DNA of 64,000 nt, taken from the NCBI GenBank assembly GCA_965276785.1, contig OZ255629.1, positions 3,286,001-3,350,000 on the forward strand, in the 5' to 3' direction. How positions within the stretch are numbered: the stretch's first letter is position 1; every line of letters begins with the position of its first letter. The notes beneath the pieces were generated by a model. It did not search any database, had not been told where the DNA came from, and saw only the letters and a program-made list of their open reading frames with translations. Of the stretch, positions 17,173 through 25,928 are shown piece by piece. Both the position numbers and the translations under genes were made by a program. Source of the stretch: LMUY01 sp965276785 (GTDB lineage: Bacteria; Pseudomonadota; Alphaproteobacteria; Acetobacterales; Acetobacteraceae).

Positions 17173-18171
17173 CTAGACGAAAATCTTGAGGCCGTCCGTG
17201 AAGCGCGTGGTGAAGGCCTGCTGCCACGGCACGCTCGCCTTCAGCAAGCCATCGTCCACCATGAAGTCGCGGGTTTGCTTCCAGCGCGCCTCAGTCATGG
17301 TGCCGATGCCCATGGTGGCGCCATCCCCGCGGTCGAGCACGTGCATCTGCTTCATCTTCTGGATGGCGAAGGCGATCTGACCGTCGGTTTCTTTGGGGTT
17401 GTCGGCCTGGATCAGCTTGTTGCCAGGCGCCGGGTCCTGGAAGTAGCTCTTCCAGCCTTCGAGCGAAGCACGCACGAAGGCTTGGCACAGCTCTGGGTTG
17501 GTTTTGACGTAAGAGTCGGTGGTGACGATGGTGCTGCTGTAGGGCGGATAGCCGTCATCGGCCAAGAGGAAGAACTGAACCTTTTCGCCGGCCTGCTCTG
17601 CTTCGTAGGGCTCGGAGGAGGGATAGCCCTGCATGGCGATGCTTTTGTCGACCAAGAACGGCTGCAGGTTAAACGTATCCACCCCCGCCATGGCGTCAGT
17701 AAAGCCGTATTTCTTCTTCAGCCAAGGCCAGAACGTCAGGTGGGATGTTGCGCCGATCAGGACTTTATGGCCCTGCAACGCGGCCAGGCTCGGCACATCC
17801 TCGTGCGCCATAATGCCCTGCAGATCGAATTGGAACGACGTGGCGATGGTCGTAACCGGCAGGCCGCTCTCAATCCCTTTCAGCACCTGGATGTCGTAGC
17901 CCATCATCATGTCGGCCGCGCCGCCGGTCAGCAACTGCATGCCGTTGACCTGCGGGCCACCCATCTTGATGTCCACATCAAGGCCGGCCTTTTGGTAAAG
18001 CCCGGTCGCTTTGGCTTGGTAGAAGCCGCCATGTTCGGCCTCGGCAAACCAACTGGTGAGAAACCGCAGCTTGGTGGGCGCGGATCGGGCGAGACGCGGC
18101 AATCCGAGAGCGGCAGCGGTGCCGGCAGCGCCAGCCACGACACCACGACGAGTAAGCAAGGTCGACGTCAT
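17173..18171 (-). CDS. NMT1/THI5-like periplasmic substrate-binding protein
   Basis: A 332-residue binding protein of the ABC importer above. The N-terminus MTSTLLTRRGVVAGAAGTAA has a twin-Arg signal of possible Tat type. The mature region begins KLRFLTSWFAEAEHGGFYQA and keeps the NMT1 pattern AKATGLYQKAGLDVDIKMGG and GGAADMMMGYDIQVLKG. Relatives bind hydroxymethylpyrimidine, riboflavin, taurine or nitrate-type ligands. The downstream cytosine-deaminase-like gene favours a nucleobase-like ligand. ATG 18171 places the signal peptide correctly, with GGGAG 12 nt upstream; a longer in-frame reading to 18276 is less likely. Confidence 0.9.
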   Translation of the reverse strand: MTSTLLTRRGVVAGAAGTAAALGLPRLARSAPTKLRFLTSWFAEAEHGGFYQAKATGLYQKAGLDVDIKMGGPQVNGMQLLTGGAADMMMGYDIQVLKGIESGLPVTTIATSFQFDLQGIMAHEDVPSLAALQGHKVLIGATSHLTFWPWLKKKYGFTDAMAGVDTFNLQPFLVDKSIAMQGYPSSEPYEAEQAGEKVQFFLLADDGYPPYSSTIVTTDSYVKTNPELCQAFVRASLEGWKSYFQDPAPGNKLIQADNPKETDGQIAFAIQKMKQMHVLDRGDGATMGIGTMTEARWKQTRDFMVDDGLLKASVPWQQAFTTRFTDGLKIFV

Positions 18172-18340
18172 AGCAGCATGGCACTCCCGTGGCGGACAAA
18201 GGCGGACAGAAGCCGTGTGTGTGCCGACGCGAGCGGGCGATGGGTCGGTGCCCAACACTTCTTCGCTCCTCATCAAGGCGACACTAATAGCAGGGTCGCC
18301 GATTGCAAATAGAATATATCACGGGCTCGTTATCCCGGTG

Positions 18341-18775
18341 TCACGCCCCGGCGCCGACGCGGGAGAGCACGGCGAGGTCGGCCGCATCCAGCTCCGCCCG
18401 AACCCCGGAGCGGATCAAGGCAGCAAAGCCATCGTCCGGCACCATCACTGTCAGGCAGTAAAGCCGCCCAGGACCGGTGTTCTCCAACGCGTGCTCCACG
18501 CCGGGCTTGAGTAGCAGGCTATCGCCGGCGCCAACCTCGATGCTGCGGCCGTCGCAGGTGGCGCGCCCCTGCCCTTGCAGCACGAAGAACATCTCTTGTC
18601 CGCTGTCGTGCTTGTTCGGCGGAGTTCGACCGCCCTCGTCGAAAATCTCCACCGCAGCGATGAAGTTGGCCCCGTCGGCCGCCGGGTCGAACACGAAGGC
18701 GAGCCGATTGGTGTCTTGCGGGCTGATGCGCCACGCCTCGTAGGAGCGAGCCGGCTTGGCGATTGCGTTGTCCAT
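18341..18775 (-). CDS. Cupin-domain protein
   Basis: A 144-residue single-domain cupin. The two barrel motifs are visible as NKHDSGQEMFFVLQGQG and PGVEHALENTGPGRLYCLTV, with likely metal ligands H56, E61 and H95. Function is unknown; small cupins can be isomerases, dioxygenases or ligand sensors. ATG 18775 has GGGA upstream. It is divergent from the creatininase-family gene (62-bp gap) and upstream of the NMT1-type importer (169-nt gap), so a role in the nitrogen island is likely but unproven. Confidence 0.8.
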   Translation of the reverse strand: MDNAIAKPARSYEAWRISPQDTNRLAFVFDPAADGANFIAAVEIFDEGGRTPPNKHDSGQEMFFVLQGQGRATCDGRSIEVGAGDSLLLKPGVEHALENTGPGRLYCLTVMVPDDGFAALIRSGVRAELDAADLAVLSRVGAGA

Positions 18776-18837
18776 GGTTTTTCCCTTCTATGCTGCCGGG
18801 CTGCAGCCTAAACACGCCCGCGCAGGAGGAGAACCAC

Positions 18838-19647
18838 GTGGCGCGATATTGGCGCGATCTAAGCTGGCCGGACTTCGAGCGCCTCGACCCGGCGTGCAGC
18901 GTTGCCATGCTTCCAGTCGCCGCCACCGAGCAGCACGGGCCGCACCTGCCGGTGGGGGTCGATGACTTCATCAATGAAGGGATCGTCACGGCCGCAATGG
19001 CGCTGATGCCGGACACCGCACTGGTTCTGCCCACCTGCCATATCGGCAAGTCCAACGAACACCTGGCCTTTCCCGGCACGCTCTCGCTTAGCGCCGAAAC
19101 GTTGATCCGGCTGTGGACGGAAATCGGCGAGTCGGTCGCGCGCGCCGGCGTGCGCAAATTCGTCATGCTCAACAGCCACGGCGGCCAGCCGCAGGTGATG
19201 GACATCGTCGCGCGGGACTTGCGGGTTCGGCTCGGTCTGTTTGCCGTCGCGGCGAGCCTGTCCGGGCTTAATGCCGAGCGAGGATTGTTTAGCGCCGACG
19301 AAATGCGGCACGGCATCCATGGCGGCGCATCGGAAACCTCGCAGATGCTGCATCTCCAGCCGAGCCTGGTGCGGCGGGACGCGGCGCGCGATTTCGTGCC
19401 GCGCTCGGTGGCCATCGAGGCGGACTATGCCTATTTGCGGGCGGAAGGCAGCGCGGTCGGGTTCGGCTGGCAGATGCAGGACTTGCACCCGTCCGGCGCT
19501 TGCGGCGATGCAATGGACGCCGATGCCGAGCGAGGGCGTCGGATCGTGCAATCCGCCGCGCGGGGCTTGGCAGGTCTCATCGAGGAGGTCGCGCGGTATC
19601 CCCTCGATGCGATCAAGAACGGCACCGCCGAACGCCGCGGGACATAG
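18838..19647 (+). CDS. Creatininase-family amidohydrolase
   Basis: A 269-residue metal hydrolase of the creatinine amidohydrolase fold, which opens cyclic amides or cuts formamide-type bonds. Metal ligands are visible as E31, H33 and D42 (AATEQHGPHLPVGVDD) and H113 (MLNSHGGQPQ). The C-terminal motif MRHGIHGGASETSQMLHLQP is also typical. GTG at 18838 follows a strong AGGAGGAG site. It lies 10 nt before the xanthine dehydrogenase genes in the same direction, so it probably acts in purine or pyrimidine ring degradation. Its specific substrate is unknown. Confidence 0.88.
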   Translation: MARYWRDLSWPDFERLDPACSVAMLPVAATEQHGPHLPVGVDDFINEGIVTAAMALMPDTALVLPTCHIGKSNEHLAFPGTLSLSAETLIRLWTEIGESVARAGVRKFVMLNSHGGQPQVMDIVARDLRVRLGLFAVAASLSGLNAERGLFSADEMRHGIHGGASETSQMLHLQPSLVRRDAARDFVPRSVAIEADYAYLRAEGSAVGFGWQMQDLHPSGACGDAMDADAERGRRIVQSAARGLAGLIEEVARYPLDAIKNGTAERRGT

Positions 19648-19657
19648 GCGCAGGGAG

Positions 19658-20473
19658 TTGGATCTTCACACGATAGATGCGGTTGCTATGCCGAAGACGC
19701 GGGCCGAGCTGCCGCCATGGACCGCCGGGGCGGCTTGGCTTGCCGGCGGGACCTGGCTGTTCTCCGAGCCACAGCCAAACCTACGATCGCTGACCGACTT
19801 GGCGACGCTCGGCTGGCCGCCCTTCGAAGCGGCGGCGGAACATTGGCGAATCGCTGCCACCTGCCCCATTGCCGCGCTGGAGGCATTTACCCCGCCGCCG
19901 CATTGGACCGCCGCCGCGTTGTTTGCGCCATGCGCCCGCGCACTGCTGGGTTCATTCAAGGTGCGCAACGCCGCGACCTTCGGCGGCAACATCTGCCTTG
20001 GGCTGCCGGCCGCGCCCATGGTGGCGCTGACGGTGGCACTCGATGGTTCGGCCTGGATTTGGCGGCACGACGGCGGGGACGAGCGCCTGCCGATGCGCGA
20101 TTTCGTGTGCGGTCCGCAGCAGAACGCGTTGCGACCCGGCGACTTGCTGCGCGCCGTGGAAGTGCCGCTACAGGCCTTGCAACGCCGGGCCGGGCTGCGA
20201 AGGATTTCACTGACGGCGCAGGGACGATCGGCGGCACTCCTGATCGCCACACAGGAGGAGGCCGACGGGCGATTTGGCCTGACCATTACCGCAAGCACGG
20301 TGCGCCCGCTTGCGCTCCGCTTGCCGGGACCGCCTAAGCGTGAGGCATTGGACCGTTGGATCGCCGATCAGCCGGCCGCTGTTTGGCTAGACGATGTGCA
20401 CGTCCGCCCGGCGTGGCGGCGGCACATGACGCGGCTGCTGGCTGGCGAACTCCTGGAGGAGGTCGCCCGGTGA
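19658..20473 (+). CDS. Xanthine dehydrogenase-type FAD subunit
   Basis: A 271-residue FAD-binding subunit of a molybdenum hydroxylase. The flavin-binding region AWLAGGTWLFSEPQPNLRSL and the second motif FKVRNAATFGGNICLGLPAA are present; the CO-dehydrogenase-type C-terminal domain follows. TTG at 19658 is chosen because the encoded DLHTIDAV aligns with the usual family N-terminus. The alternative ATG at 19688 would lose that segment. The stop overlaps the next gene by 4 nt (GTGA). It passes electrons from the Fe-S clusters of the fused partner to NAD+ or another acceptor. Confidence 0.88.
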   Translation: MDLHTIDAVAMPKTRAELPPWTAGAAWLAGGTWLFSEPQPNLRSLTDLATLGWPPFEAAAEHWRIAATCPIAALEAFTPPPHWTAAALFAPCARALLGSFKVRNAATFGGNICLGLPAAPMVALTVALDGSAWIWRHDGGDERLPMRDFVCGPQQNALRPGDLLRAVEVPLQALQRRAGLRRISLTAQGRSAALLIATQEEADGRFGLTITASTVRPLALRLPGPPKREALDRWIADQPAAVWLDDVHVRPAWRRHMTRLLAGELLEEVAR

Positions 20474-23190
20474 TTGCGTTGCAGGTCAACGCAACAACAC
20501 ACCGGACCGAACCGGCACCCGGACAATGCCTGCGCACGCTGCTTCGCGCACTCGGCTATTATGGTGTTAAAAAGGGCTGCGATACGGGTGATTGCGGCGC
20601 CTGCACGGTTTTGCTGGACGGTGTCGCGGTGCAAAGCTGCTTAGTTCCAGCCTACCGCGCCGAAGGGCGTGCCGTCACTACGATCGAGGGGCTCGCCGGC
20701 CCAGACGGGCTCCATCCGGTGCAAACCGCCTTCCTTAATGCTCAAGGGTTCCAATGCGGCTTCTGCACACCGGGCATGATCTTGACCGCGTCCGTACTCA
20801 CCCCGGAACAGCGGGCGGACTTGGCAGGCGCCATGAAGGGCAATTTGTGTCGTTGCACCGGGTATCGATCGATTAAGGACGCAATTGCAGGCCGCAACTT
20901 GGTTGGCACGGAACCCGGCAGCGAACCCGCGCCGGATGCGGAGGCCGTCGTGACGGGCGTGGCACGCTACACGCTGGACACGGCACCCGCCGGGCTGCTC
21001 CACATGCGCCTGCTTCGATCGCCGCACGCCCACGCTCGTATCGTGAGCGTCGATCGGCGCGCCGCGCTGGCTGTGCCGGGCGTGATCGCCGTGTTTACGC
21101 ATGAGGACGCGCCTACGCATCTTTATTCCTCTGCCCGGCATGAGGACTTTCGGGCAGACCCGAGCGACACGCGGCTTCTCGATGACGTGGTTCGGTTTAA
21201 GGGCCAGCGTGTTGCCGCGGTGGTTGCAGTGGATGTCACCAGTGCCGAGGCGGGCTGTCTGGCACTCGCAGTGAAATACCAGTTGCTGCCGGCTGTGTTT
21301 GACCCGCTGGAGGCGATGCAGCCGGGCGCCCCGGTGCTGCACGACAAGCCGGGGAGCCGCATCGCCGATCCTGAGCGCAACATCGTGGCACGGATTTCGG
21401 CCTCGGCTGGCGACTTAGGGCAAGCCTTGGCCGATGCGGATGCCGCGGAGACAGTTCGCTGCGACATCCCCCGCGCGCAGCATGCGGCGATGGAGACTCA
21501 TGCTGTAATGACCTGGATGGAGGCAGACCGGTTGGTCGTGCGGACCAGCACGCAAGTGCCGTTTCTTGTGCGGCTAGCGCTGGCTGACTTGTTCGGGATG
21601 CCGCCGCAGCGGATACGTGTGTTTGCCGAGCGCGTGGGTGGCGGGTTCGGCGGCAAGCAGGAGCTTCTGGTTGAGGACATTTGCGCGTTGGCGACGCTGC
21701 GGCTGGGGCGGCCGGTGCAGCTTGAGTTGACCCGCGCGGAGCAGTTCGCCACGATGACCACCCGGCACCCGATGCAGGTCATAGCGCGTGCGGCGGCGAA
21801 GCAGGACGGAACACTGGTGGGCTTGTCGCTGGACATCCTCGCCAATGCCGGTGCTTACGGCAATCATAGCCCCGCGGTGTTGGAGCACGCCTGTGGCGAA
21901 GTGCTTTCGGTTTATCGCTGCGGCCACTGGGCGGTGGATGCGACCGTGGTCTACACTAATACGCTGCCCGCAGGTGCGTTCCGAGGCTACGGCCTCGGCC
22001 AGACCATCTTTGCCATGGAGCAAGCCGTCGATGCGCTCGCGCGCCGCCTGAGCATCGAGCCATACGAGTTCCGGCGAAAAAACATGGTGCGGCCTAGTGA
22101 CACGCTGAGGACGCTGCATGGCGGCGCCGATGACGTGGAGTTCGGCAGCTATGGTTTGGACCAGTGCCTCGACCTGGTCCAGCAACGGATGCGCCAGCCT
22201 GGCGGACTGCTCGCGCCAGAGGGTGCCGAATGGGTCTGTGGCGAGGGCATGGCAATGGGGATGATTGACACGGCTCCCCCGTTCGGCCATCGCTCGGAGG
22301 TCCGGCTTGGCCTGGCGGCGGACGGGATGGTCGACGCTTTCGTCGGCACGGCCGAGTTCGGCAATGGAACCTCAACCGTCCATCGGCAGGTGATTGCGAA
22401 GGTCCTGAATACCAGGCCTGACTGCATCCGACTGCATCGGAGTGACACGGACTTTGTGGGCCATGACACGGGCGCGTTCGGGAGCACTGGCGTCGTTGTG
22501 GCCGCGCAAGCCAGCGAGCGCGCCGCGGTGGCCTTGCGAGACAGGCTGCTGGCGGCTGGGGCGGCAAAGACGGGCTGCCCACTCCCGCTGTGCCGACTGG
22601 ACGAGGGCGTTGTGGTAGCTGGGAATGCCGCCATTCCACTCGGTGAGCTTGCCGGGGGCGGGATCATGGTGATGCGCCGGGCTGAAGCGTCTCCCCGCTC
22701 GGTGGCTTTCAACGTGCAAGCCTTCAGGGTGGCAGTGAGCCGGCGGACCGGCGAGATCCGCATCTTGCGCAGCGTTCATGCCGCTGATGCTGGCCGTGTG
22801 CTTAACCCGCTGCAATGCCGTGGTCAGGTCGAGGGGGGTGTTGCGCAAGCAATCGGGGCGGCGCTGTATGAGGCGTTGCTTGTCGATGAGACCGGAACGG
22901 TGTCGAATCCCCGGTTTCGTGATTATCACGTGCCGACTTGGGCGGACGTGCCGGAGACCGAGGTCTTGTTTGCCGACACCACGGATGCGTTCGGTCCGCT
23001 CGGCGCGAAATCGATGAGCGAGAGCCCGTTCAACCCGGTCGCGGCGGCACTCGCCAACGCGTTGGCTGACGCCACCGGGCTGCGGTTCTGTGCTCCGCCA
23101 TTTGCCGCAGACCGGGTCTGGGAGGCACTCACCGCGGCTGGCTTGGCTTTGCCTTATACGACCAACCCCTGCGCCGAGGCTGCCAACTGA
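20470..23190 (+). CDS. Xanthine dehydrogenase, fused [2Fe-2S] and molybdenum subunit
   Basis: A 906-residue protein in which the Fe-S and Mo subunits are one chain. Residues 1-140 hold two [2Fe-2S] sites: C37, C42, C45 and C57, then C96, C99, C127 and C129 (QCGFCTPG and NLCRCTGY). From about residue 155 the molybdopterin domains follow, with GGGFGGKQE, GAFRGYGLGQ and the likely catalytic Glu in AKSMSESPFNP. It is predicted to hydroxylate hypoxanthine/xanthine or a related purine to urate, feeding uricase. GTG at 20470 overlaps the FAD-subunit stop. No XdhC-type maturation gene is nearby. Its last 37 nt overlap the convergent DUF1217 gene. Confidence 0.9.
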   Translation: MIALQVNATTHRTEPAPGQCLRTLLRALGYYGVKKGCDTGDCGACTVLLDGVAVQSCLVPAYRAEGRAVTTIEGLAGPDGLHPVQTAFLNAQGFQCGFCTPGMILTASVLTPEQRADLAGAMKGNLCRCTGYRSIKDAIAGRNLVGTEPGSEPAPDAEAVVTGVARYTLDTAPAGLLHMRLLRSPHAHARIVSVDRRAALAVPGVIAVFTHEDAPTHLYSSARHEDFRADPSDTRLLDDVVRFKGQRVAAVVAVDVTSAEAGCLALAVKYQLLPAVFDPLEAMQPGAPVLHDKPGSRIADPERNIVARISASAGDLGQALADADAAETVRCDIPRAQHAAMETHAVMTWMEADRLVVRTSTQVPFLVRLALADLFGMPPQRIRVFAERVGGGFGGKQELLVEDICALATLRLGRPVQLELTRAEQFATMTTRHPMQVIARAAAKQDGTLVGLSLDILANAGAYGNHSPAVLEHACGEVLSVYRCGHWAVDATVVYTNTLPAGAFRGYGLGQTIFAMEQAVDALARRLSIEPYEFRRKNMVRPSDTLRTLHGGADDVEFGSYGLDQCLDLVQQRMRQPGGLLAPEGAEWVCGEGMAMGMIDTAPPFGHRSEVRLGLAADGMVDAFVGTAEFGNGTSTVHRQVIAKVLNTRPDCIRLHRSDTDFVGHDTGAFGSTGVVVAAQASERAAVALRDRLLAAGAAKTGCPLPLCRLDEGVVVAGNAAIPLGELAGGGIMVMRRAEASPRSVAFNVQAFRVAVSRRTGEIRILRSVHAADAGRVLNPLQCRGQVEGGVAQAIGAALYEALLVDETGTVSNPRFRDYHVPTWADVPETEVLFADTTDAFGPLGAKSMSESPFNPVAAALANALADATGLRFCAPPFAADRVWEALTAAGLALPYTTNPCAEAAN

Positions 23191-24011
23191 TCGAGATTGG
23201 ACGTGCTGTTGCTGCTGCTCGCCGCCTGTTGTGCTGCCAAGAGGTATTGCTGGGTGAAGGATTCGACGAAGGCCGGATCCTTAAAACGGCCGACGTCCAG
23301 TTTCGATGTGATGGCGAGTTGTTGCGCTCCGAGGTCTTGGAAGGCGATTTGCTCGGGAATATTCAGCGCGGTCGTGACGACCTTGCGCAACGTCCCGCTG
23401 CCGAGAATTTGCAGCGCAGAGGTGATGTGAGCGGCTTCGCTCCGAAACGTCAGCGCTTCGGACAAGCCCGGCGTCGTCTGGTCCAGAGAGTTCCGCCAAG
23501 TGACTTCAGCATAACCATTGGCAAGCGTATCAATAACTTTTGGGTTTTGGAGCACGCTCAGCCCCTTATTGGCAAAGTCGTAGAGCGCGGTGGTCGACTT
23601 CCAATTTGAGTCACCCAGCGTGTTAGCGAGGCTTTTGGAGTCGTCTGCGTTGGACAGCAAGGTTTTTCGTGCAAGCGCCGGATAAGCCACTTGGTCACCC
23701 AGTCCGTTTGCGGTAAGCAAAACCTTTAAGACAGTTTGGTCTTGCAGCAAACTCGCGGCGCTGGTTGCCTTCGCTACTAAATTGCGAAAGGTGGAGATTT
23801 CGCGCGCAACCGCTGGCTGTGCCGCAGTCTGCGCGACGTCCTGCGAAGTGTTTGCTTCTGCGCTTTTGAGAGCGGCGAGCGGATTGGCGTTAGCACCAGC
23901 AGTGCCGCCATTCCCGTAAACTGTCGAGAGCAGATTGTCAGACGAAGACGTGCCGCTGTCACCAAATAGCGAGAGGACCAAATTGCCCAATCCGCCAATT
24001 GTGCCGCTCAT
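23154..24011 (-). CDS. DUF1217 flagellar-cluster protein
   Basis: A 285-residue protein of the DUF1217 type, found in alphaproteobacterial flagellar clusters; function unknown. It is alanine/serine-rich and helical, with blocks ISTFRNLVAKATSAASLLQD, KVLLTANGLGDQVAYPALA and SFTQQYLLAAQQAASS. ATG 24011 follows a GAGAGAGG site. It lies just downstream of flaF in the minus-strand flagellin group, so it probably belongs to filament or hook assembly. Tail-to-tail overlap of 37 nt with the xanthine dehydrogenase gene marks the edge of the flagellar block. Confidence 0.8.
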   Translation of the reverse strand: MSGTIGGLGNLVLSLFGDSGTSSSDNLLSTVYGNGGTAGANANPLAALKSAEANTSQDVAQTAAQPAVAREISTFRNLVAKATSAASLLQDQTVLKVLLTANGLGDQVAYPALARKTLLSNADDSKSLANTLGDSNWKSTTALYDFANKGLSVLQNPKVIDTLANGYAEVTWRNSLDQTTPGLSEALTFRSEAAHITSALQILGSGTLRKVVTTALNIPEQIAFQDLGAQQLAITSKLDVGRFKDPAFVESFTQQYLLAAQQAASSSNSTSNLDQLAASAQGLVV

Positions 24012-24046
24012 GGCCTCTCTCCGTCCGCTTTCCCTCCATGCGACTC

Positions 24047-24388
24047 CTAGGCTGACAGTCCGGCGACGACGTTCTCGTTCACAGCAATGAGGAAATCCAG
24101 ATCGGGTGCCATTGCATCCATCTCACGCTGGACCGAACGGCCAACCGAAACGATCGAGGCCCGCAACGGCACAGGCAGCCTGTTGTCGGGATCCATGACC
24201 ACGCCCATGACCGTCAACCACAGACGGCGGTTATCGGCAAGTGCGCGAACACGTTCGACGTCGGAGCCGGCCAGCGCGGAGCGGAGCGCGCCATTGGCAC
24301 GCATGAAAACGTCCGCTTCTTGAGCGCGCAGGCTCCGATTGTCGGCAGAGGCCTGATAAGCTCGGGCCGCACGCATCATTGTTGCCAT
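24047..24388 (-). CDS. flaF: Flagellin-synthesis regulator FlaF
   Basis: A 113-residue FlaF protein, which in alphaproteobacteria is needed for flagellin translation or secretion and acts opposite to FlbT. Family pattern: AARAYQASADNRSLRAQEAD at the N-terminus, then NRRLWLTVMGVVMDPDNRLP and a helical C-terminus. ATG 24388 is preceded by AGGAG. It follows flbT by 16 nt in the order flagellin-flbT-flaF, which is the conserved regulatory module. Confidence 0.92.
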   Translation of the reverse strand: MATMMRAARAYQASADNRSLRAQEADVFMRANGALRSALAGSDVERVRALADNRRLWLTVMGVVMDPDNRLPVPLRASIVSVGRSVQREMDAMAPDLDFLIAVNENVVAGLSA

Positions 24389-24404
24389 GATTTGGCTCCT
24401 CTGG

Positions 24405-24833
24405 TTATTCGGCTGCCTGCGCAGCCGGAGTGGGGCTGGACACCCGGCCCAGCACAGTATCTTCATGACGGATAATCCGCCGCGCGAGCTTCAGCGCGCC
24501 GTAGCAGTCATCGGCTTCAGCCGCCGACAAGGCTCGGTCAAGTATTTCACAGGCAAGCTTGGACGATGTGGCGCCCTTGAACTGCTCGATAAGTTCGCGA
24601 GCCGCGCAAAGGCCGCGCGGGCGCTCTTCGTCGACGCCGATATAGGCGGACTGAAGCGCGAAGTAGATCCGACGTGCTGGACTATCGGCCTGGTCCGGCT
24701 GCATGATCTGCTTGCCAAACAGAAATCGCGCGTGAGCGGTGAGTTCGATCCGGGACTTGGTGCGAAAGCGGATGGGAGCGCCATTTACGATCATCACTTC
24801 GCCCGGCCTTAGTTCGAGTACAAGATTAGACAT
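24405..24833 (-). CDS. flbT: Flagellin mRNA repressor FlbT
   Basis: A 142-residue FlbT protein. In Caulobacter it binds the flagellin 5' leader and triggers mRNA decay when the hook is incomplete. The N-terminus LVLELRPGEVMIVNGAPIRF and the middle segment FLFGKQIMQPDQADSPARRI followed by YFALQSAYIG are the family signatures. ATG 24833 has AGGA upstream. It lies 71 nt after the flagellin stop, across a strong stem-loop, so read-through or a separate promoter sets its level. Confidence 0.93.
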   Translation of the reverse strand: MSNLVLELRPGEVMIVNGAPIRFRTKSRIELTAHARFLFGKQIMQPDQADSPARRIYFALQSAYIGVDEERPRGLCAARELIEQFKGATSSKLACEILDRALSAAEADDCYGALKLARRIIRHEDTVLGRVSSPTPAAQAAE

Positions 24834-24867
24834 GGATTTTCCTGACCAGGGCTTGCAAATCCGAAGC

Positions 24868-24897
24868 CTCGGGGGCGGCAATTATGCCGCCCCCGAG
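24868..24897 (-). terminator. Strong stem-loop after flagellin
   Basis: A perfect 13-bp GC-rich stem (24868-24880 and 24885-24897) with loop ATTA begins 8 nt after the flagellin stop. No T-run follows, so it is better read as an attenuator or 3' stabiliser of abundant flagellin mRNA that limits read-through into flbT-flaF, rather than a canonical terminator. Confidence 0.6.
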
Positions 24898-24904
24898 TCG
24901 CCGA

Positions 24905-25828
24905 TTACTTGAACAGGCTGAGTAGGCTCTGCGGGGCTTGGTTCGCGATCGAGAGAGACTGCGTCCCAAGCTGCTGCTTGATCTGCAGCGATTGAAGAAG
25001 CGCAGACTCCTGCGACAAGTTTGCGTCAACCAACGAGCCAAGGCCGGCGTTCAAGCTGTCGATCTTGTTGCTGTTGAAGGTTTGCTGGCTGCTCAGATAG
25101 TTTGAGTCCGCGCCGACTTGGTTCAACTGGTTGGAAACGCCGCTCTGCAAGGTCGCGAAGGCGCCGCCGGATGCCAACGCGGCCGCTGCGGCCGTCTGCG
25201 CTGCGGTAAGCTCCGCAGCGGTCGGTGAGGCCTGAGTGTTGCCGGTGAAGGAGTTCGTCCCGGCTGCACTGCGGCTGAACGTGCCGCCCACCAGCGCCGC
25301 CAGCGAGTTCGCCGTGCCGCTATTGTCTTCGCCGGAGATCTGGTAGGTGGCACCGGCCTCATTGTTAATCACGGTCTTACTGGCGCCGGCGACGGCCCCA
25401 CTGGCGGAGCCCAGCAGAGTCTGGCCGTTGTAGGTTGAGCCGTCCACAGCGTCGGCGATGCTGGAAACCAGGCTTTTGAACGAGGTCAGGTATTGCGCAC
25501 GCTGGTCATCCGAAATCGAGGAATCGGCGATTTTTACCAGCAAGCCCTTGGCGGTGATCAGGTCGTTGGAAACGCTCGTGAGCGAGGTCGAGGCTGTCGT
25601 GACTAGGCCGGCGGCATTGCCCAACTGCTGATTGACGCTCGTAAGAGCGGCCACATTCGAGCGAACATTCTGCGCCACCGCGAAAGCGCCACCGTCATCG
25701 GACGCATCATTCACCCGATAGCCGGTGGAAATATGCTTCTCCGTTGCAGCAAGTGCCGAACTCGTTGTGTTGAGTGACTGCAGGGCGATAGATGCGCCAA
25801 TGTTGGTGTTGACGGAATTGAGGGACAT
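24905..25828 (-). CDS. fliC: Flagellin
   Basis: A 307-residue flagellin, the filament subunit exported through the flagellar type III system. The N-terminal D0/D1 part (SLNSVNTNIGASIALQSLNT, then HISTGYRVNDASDDGGAFAV) and the C-terminal part (SQESALLQSLQIKQQLGTQS, ending IANQAPQSLLSLFK) are conserved. The central variable region is short and Ala/Thr/Gly-rich. The ending is typical of alphaproteobacteria. There is no cysteine, as usual for flagellins. The 5' leader of about 65 nt holds a small hairpin, a possible FlbT target. Confidence 0.95.
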   Translation of the reverse strand: MSLNSVNTNIGASIALQSLNTTSSALAATEKHISTGYRVNDASDDGGAFAVAQNVRSNVAALTSVNQQLGNAAGLVTTASTSLTSVSNDLITAKGLLVKIADSSISDDQRAQYLTSFKSLVSSIADAVDGSTYNGQTLLGSASGAVAGASKTVINNEAGATYQISGEDNSGTANSLAALVGGTFSRSAAGTNSFTGNTQASPTAAELTAAQTAAAAALASGGAFATLQSGVSNQLNQVGADSNYLSSQQTFNSNKIDSLNAGLGSLVDANLSQESALLQSLQIKQQLGTQSLSIANQAPQSLLSLFK

Positions 25829-25866
25829 GGTGTCTTACCTTGCTGATCCTGAAGGTGAAAGCCTGT

Positions 25867-25901
25867 CCCACGCTTTTGGTGGGCTGAACGCGATTATCGG
25901 C
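25867..25901 (-). promoter_or_regulatory. Flagellin leader: sigma-28-like -10 box and small hairpin
   Basis: On the minus strand GCCGATAA (25894-25901) matches the sigma-28 (FliA) -10 consensus exactly, 66 nt before the flagellin start, but I see no good matching -35. Just downstream, a 5-bp hairpin (25867-25871 and 25879-25883, loop of 7) would lie in the leader RNA. The box could be chance; the hairpin is a candidate FlbT-binding structure. Confidence 0.4.
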
Positions 25902-25928
25902 GAGAACAGTTAATAGAAAGTGTACGGC

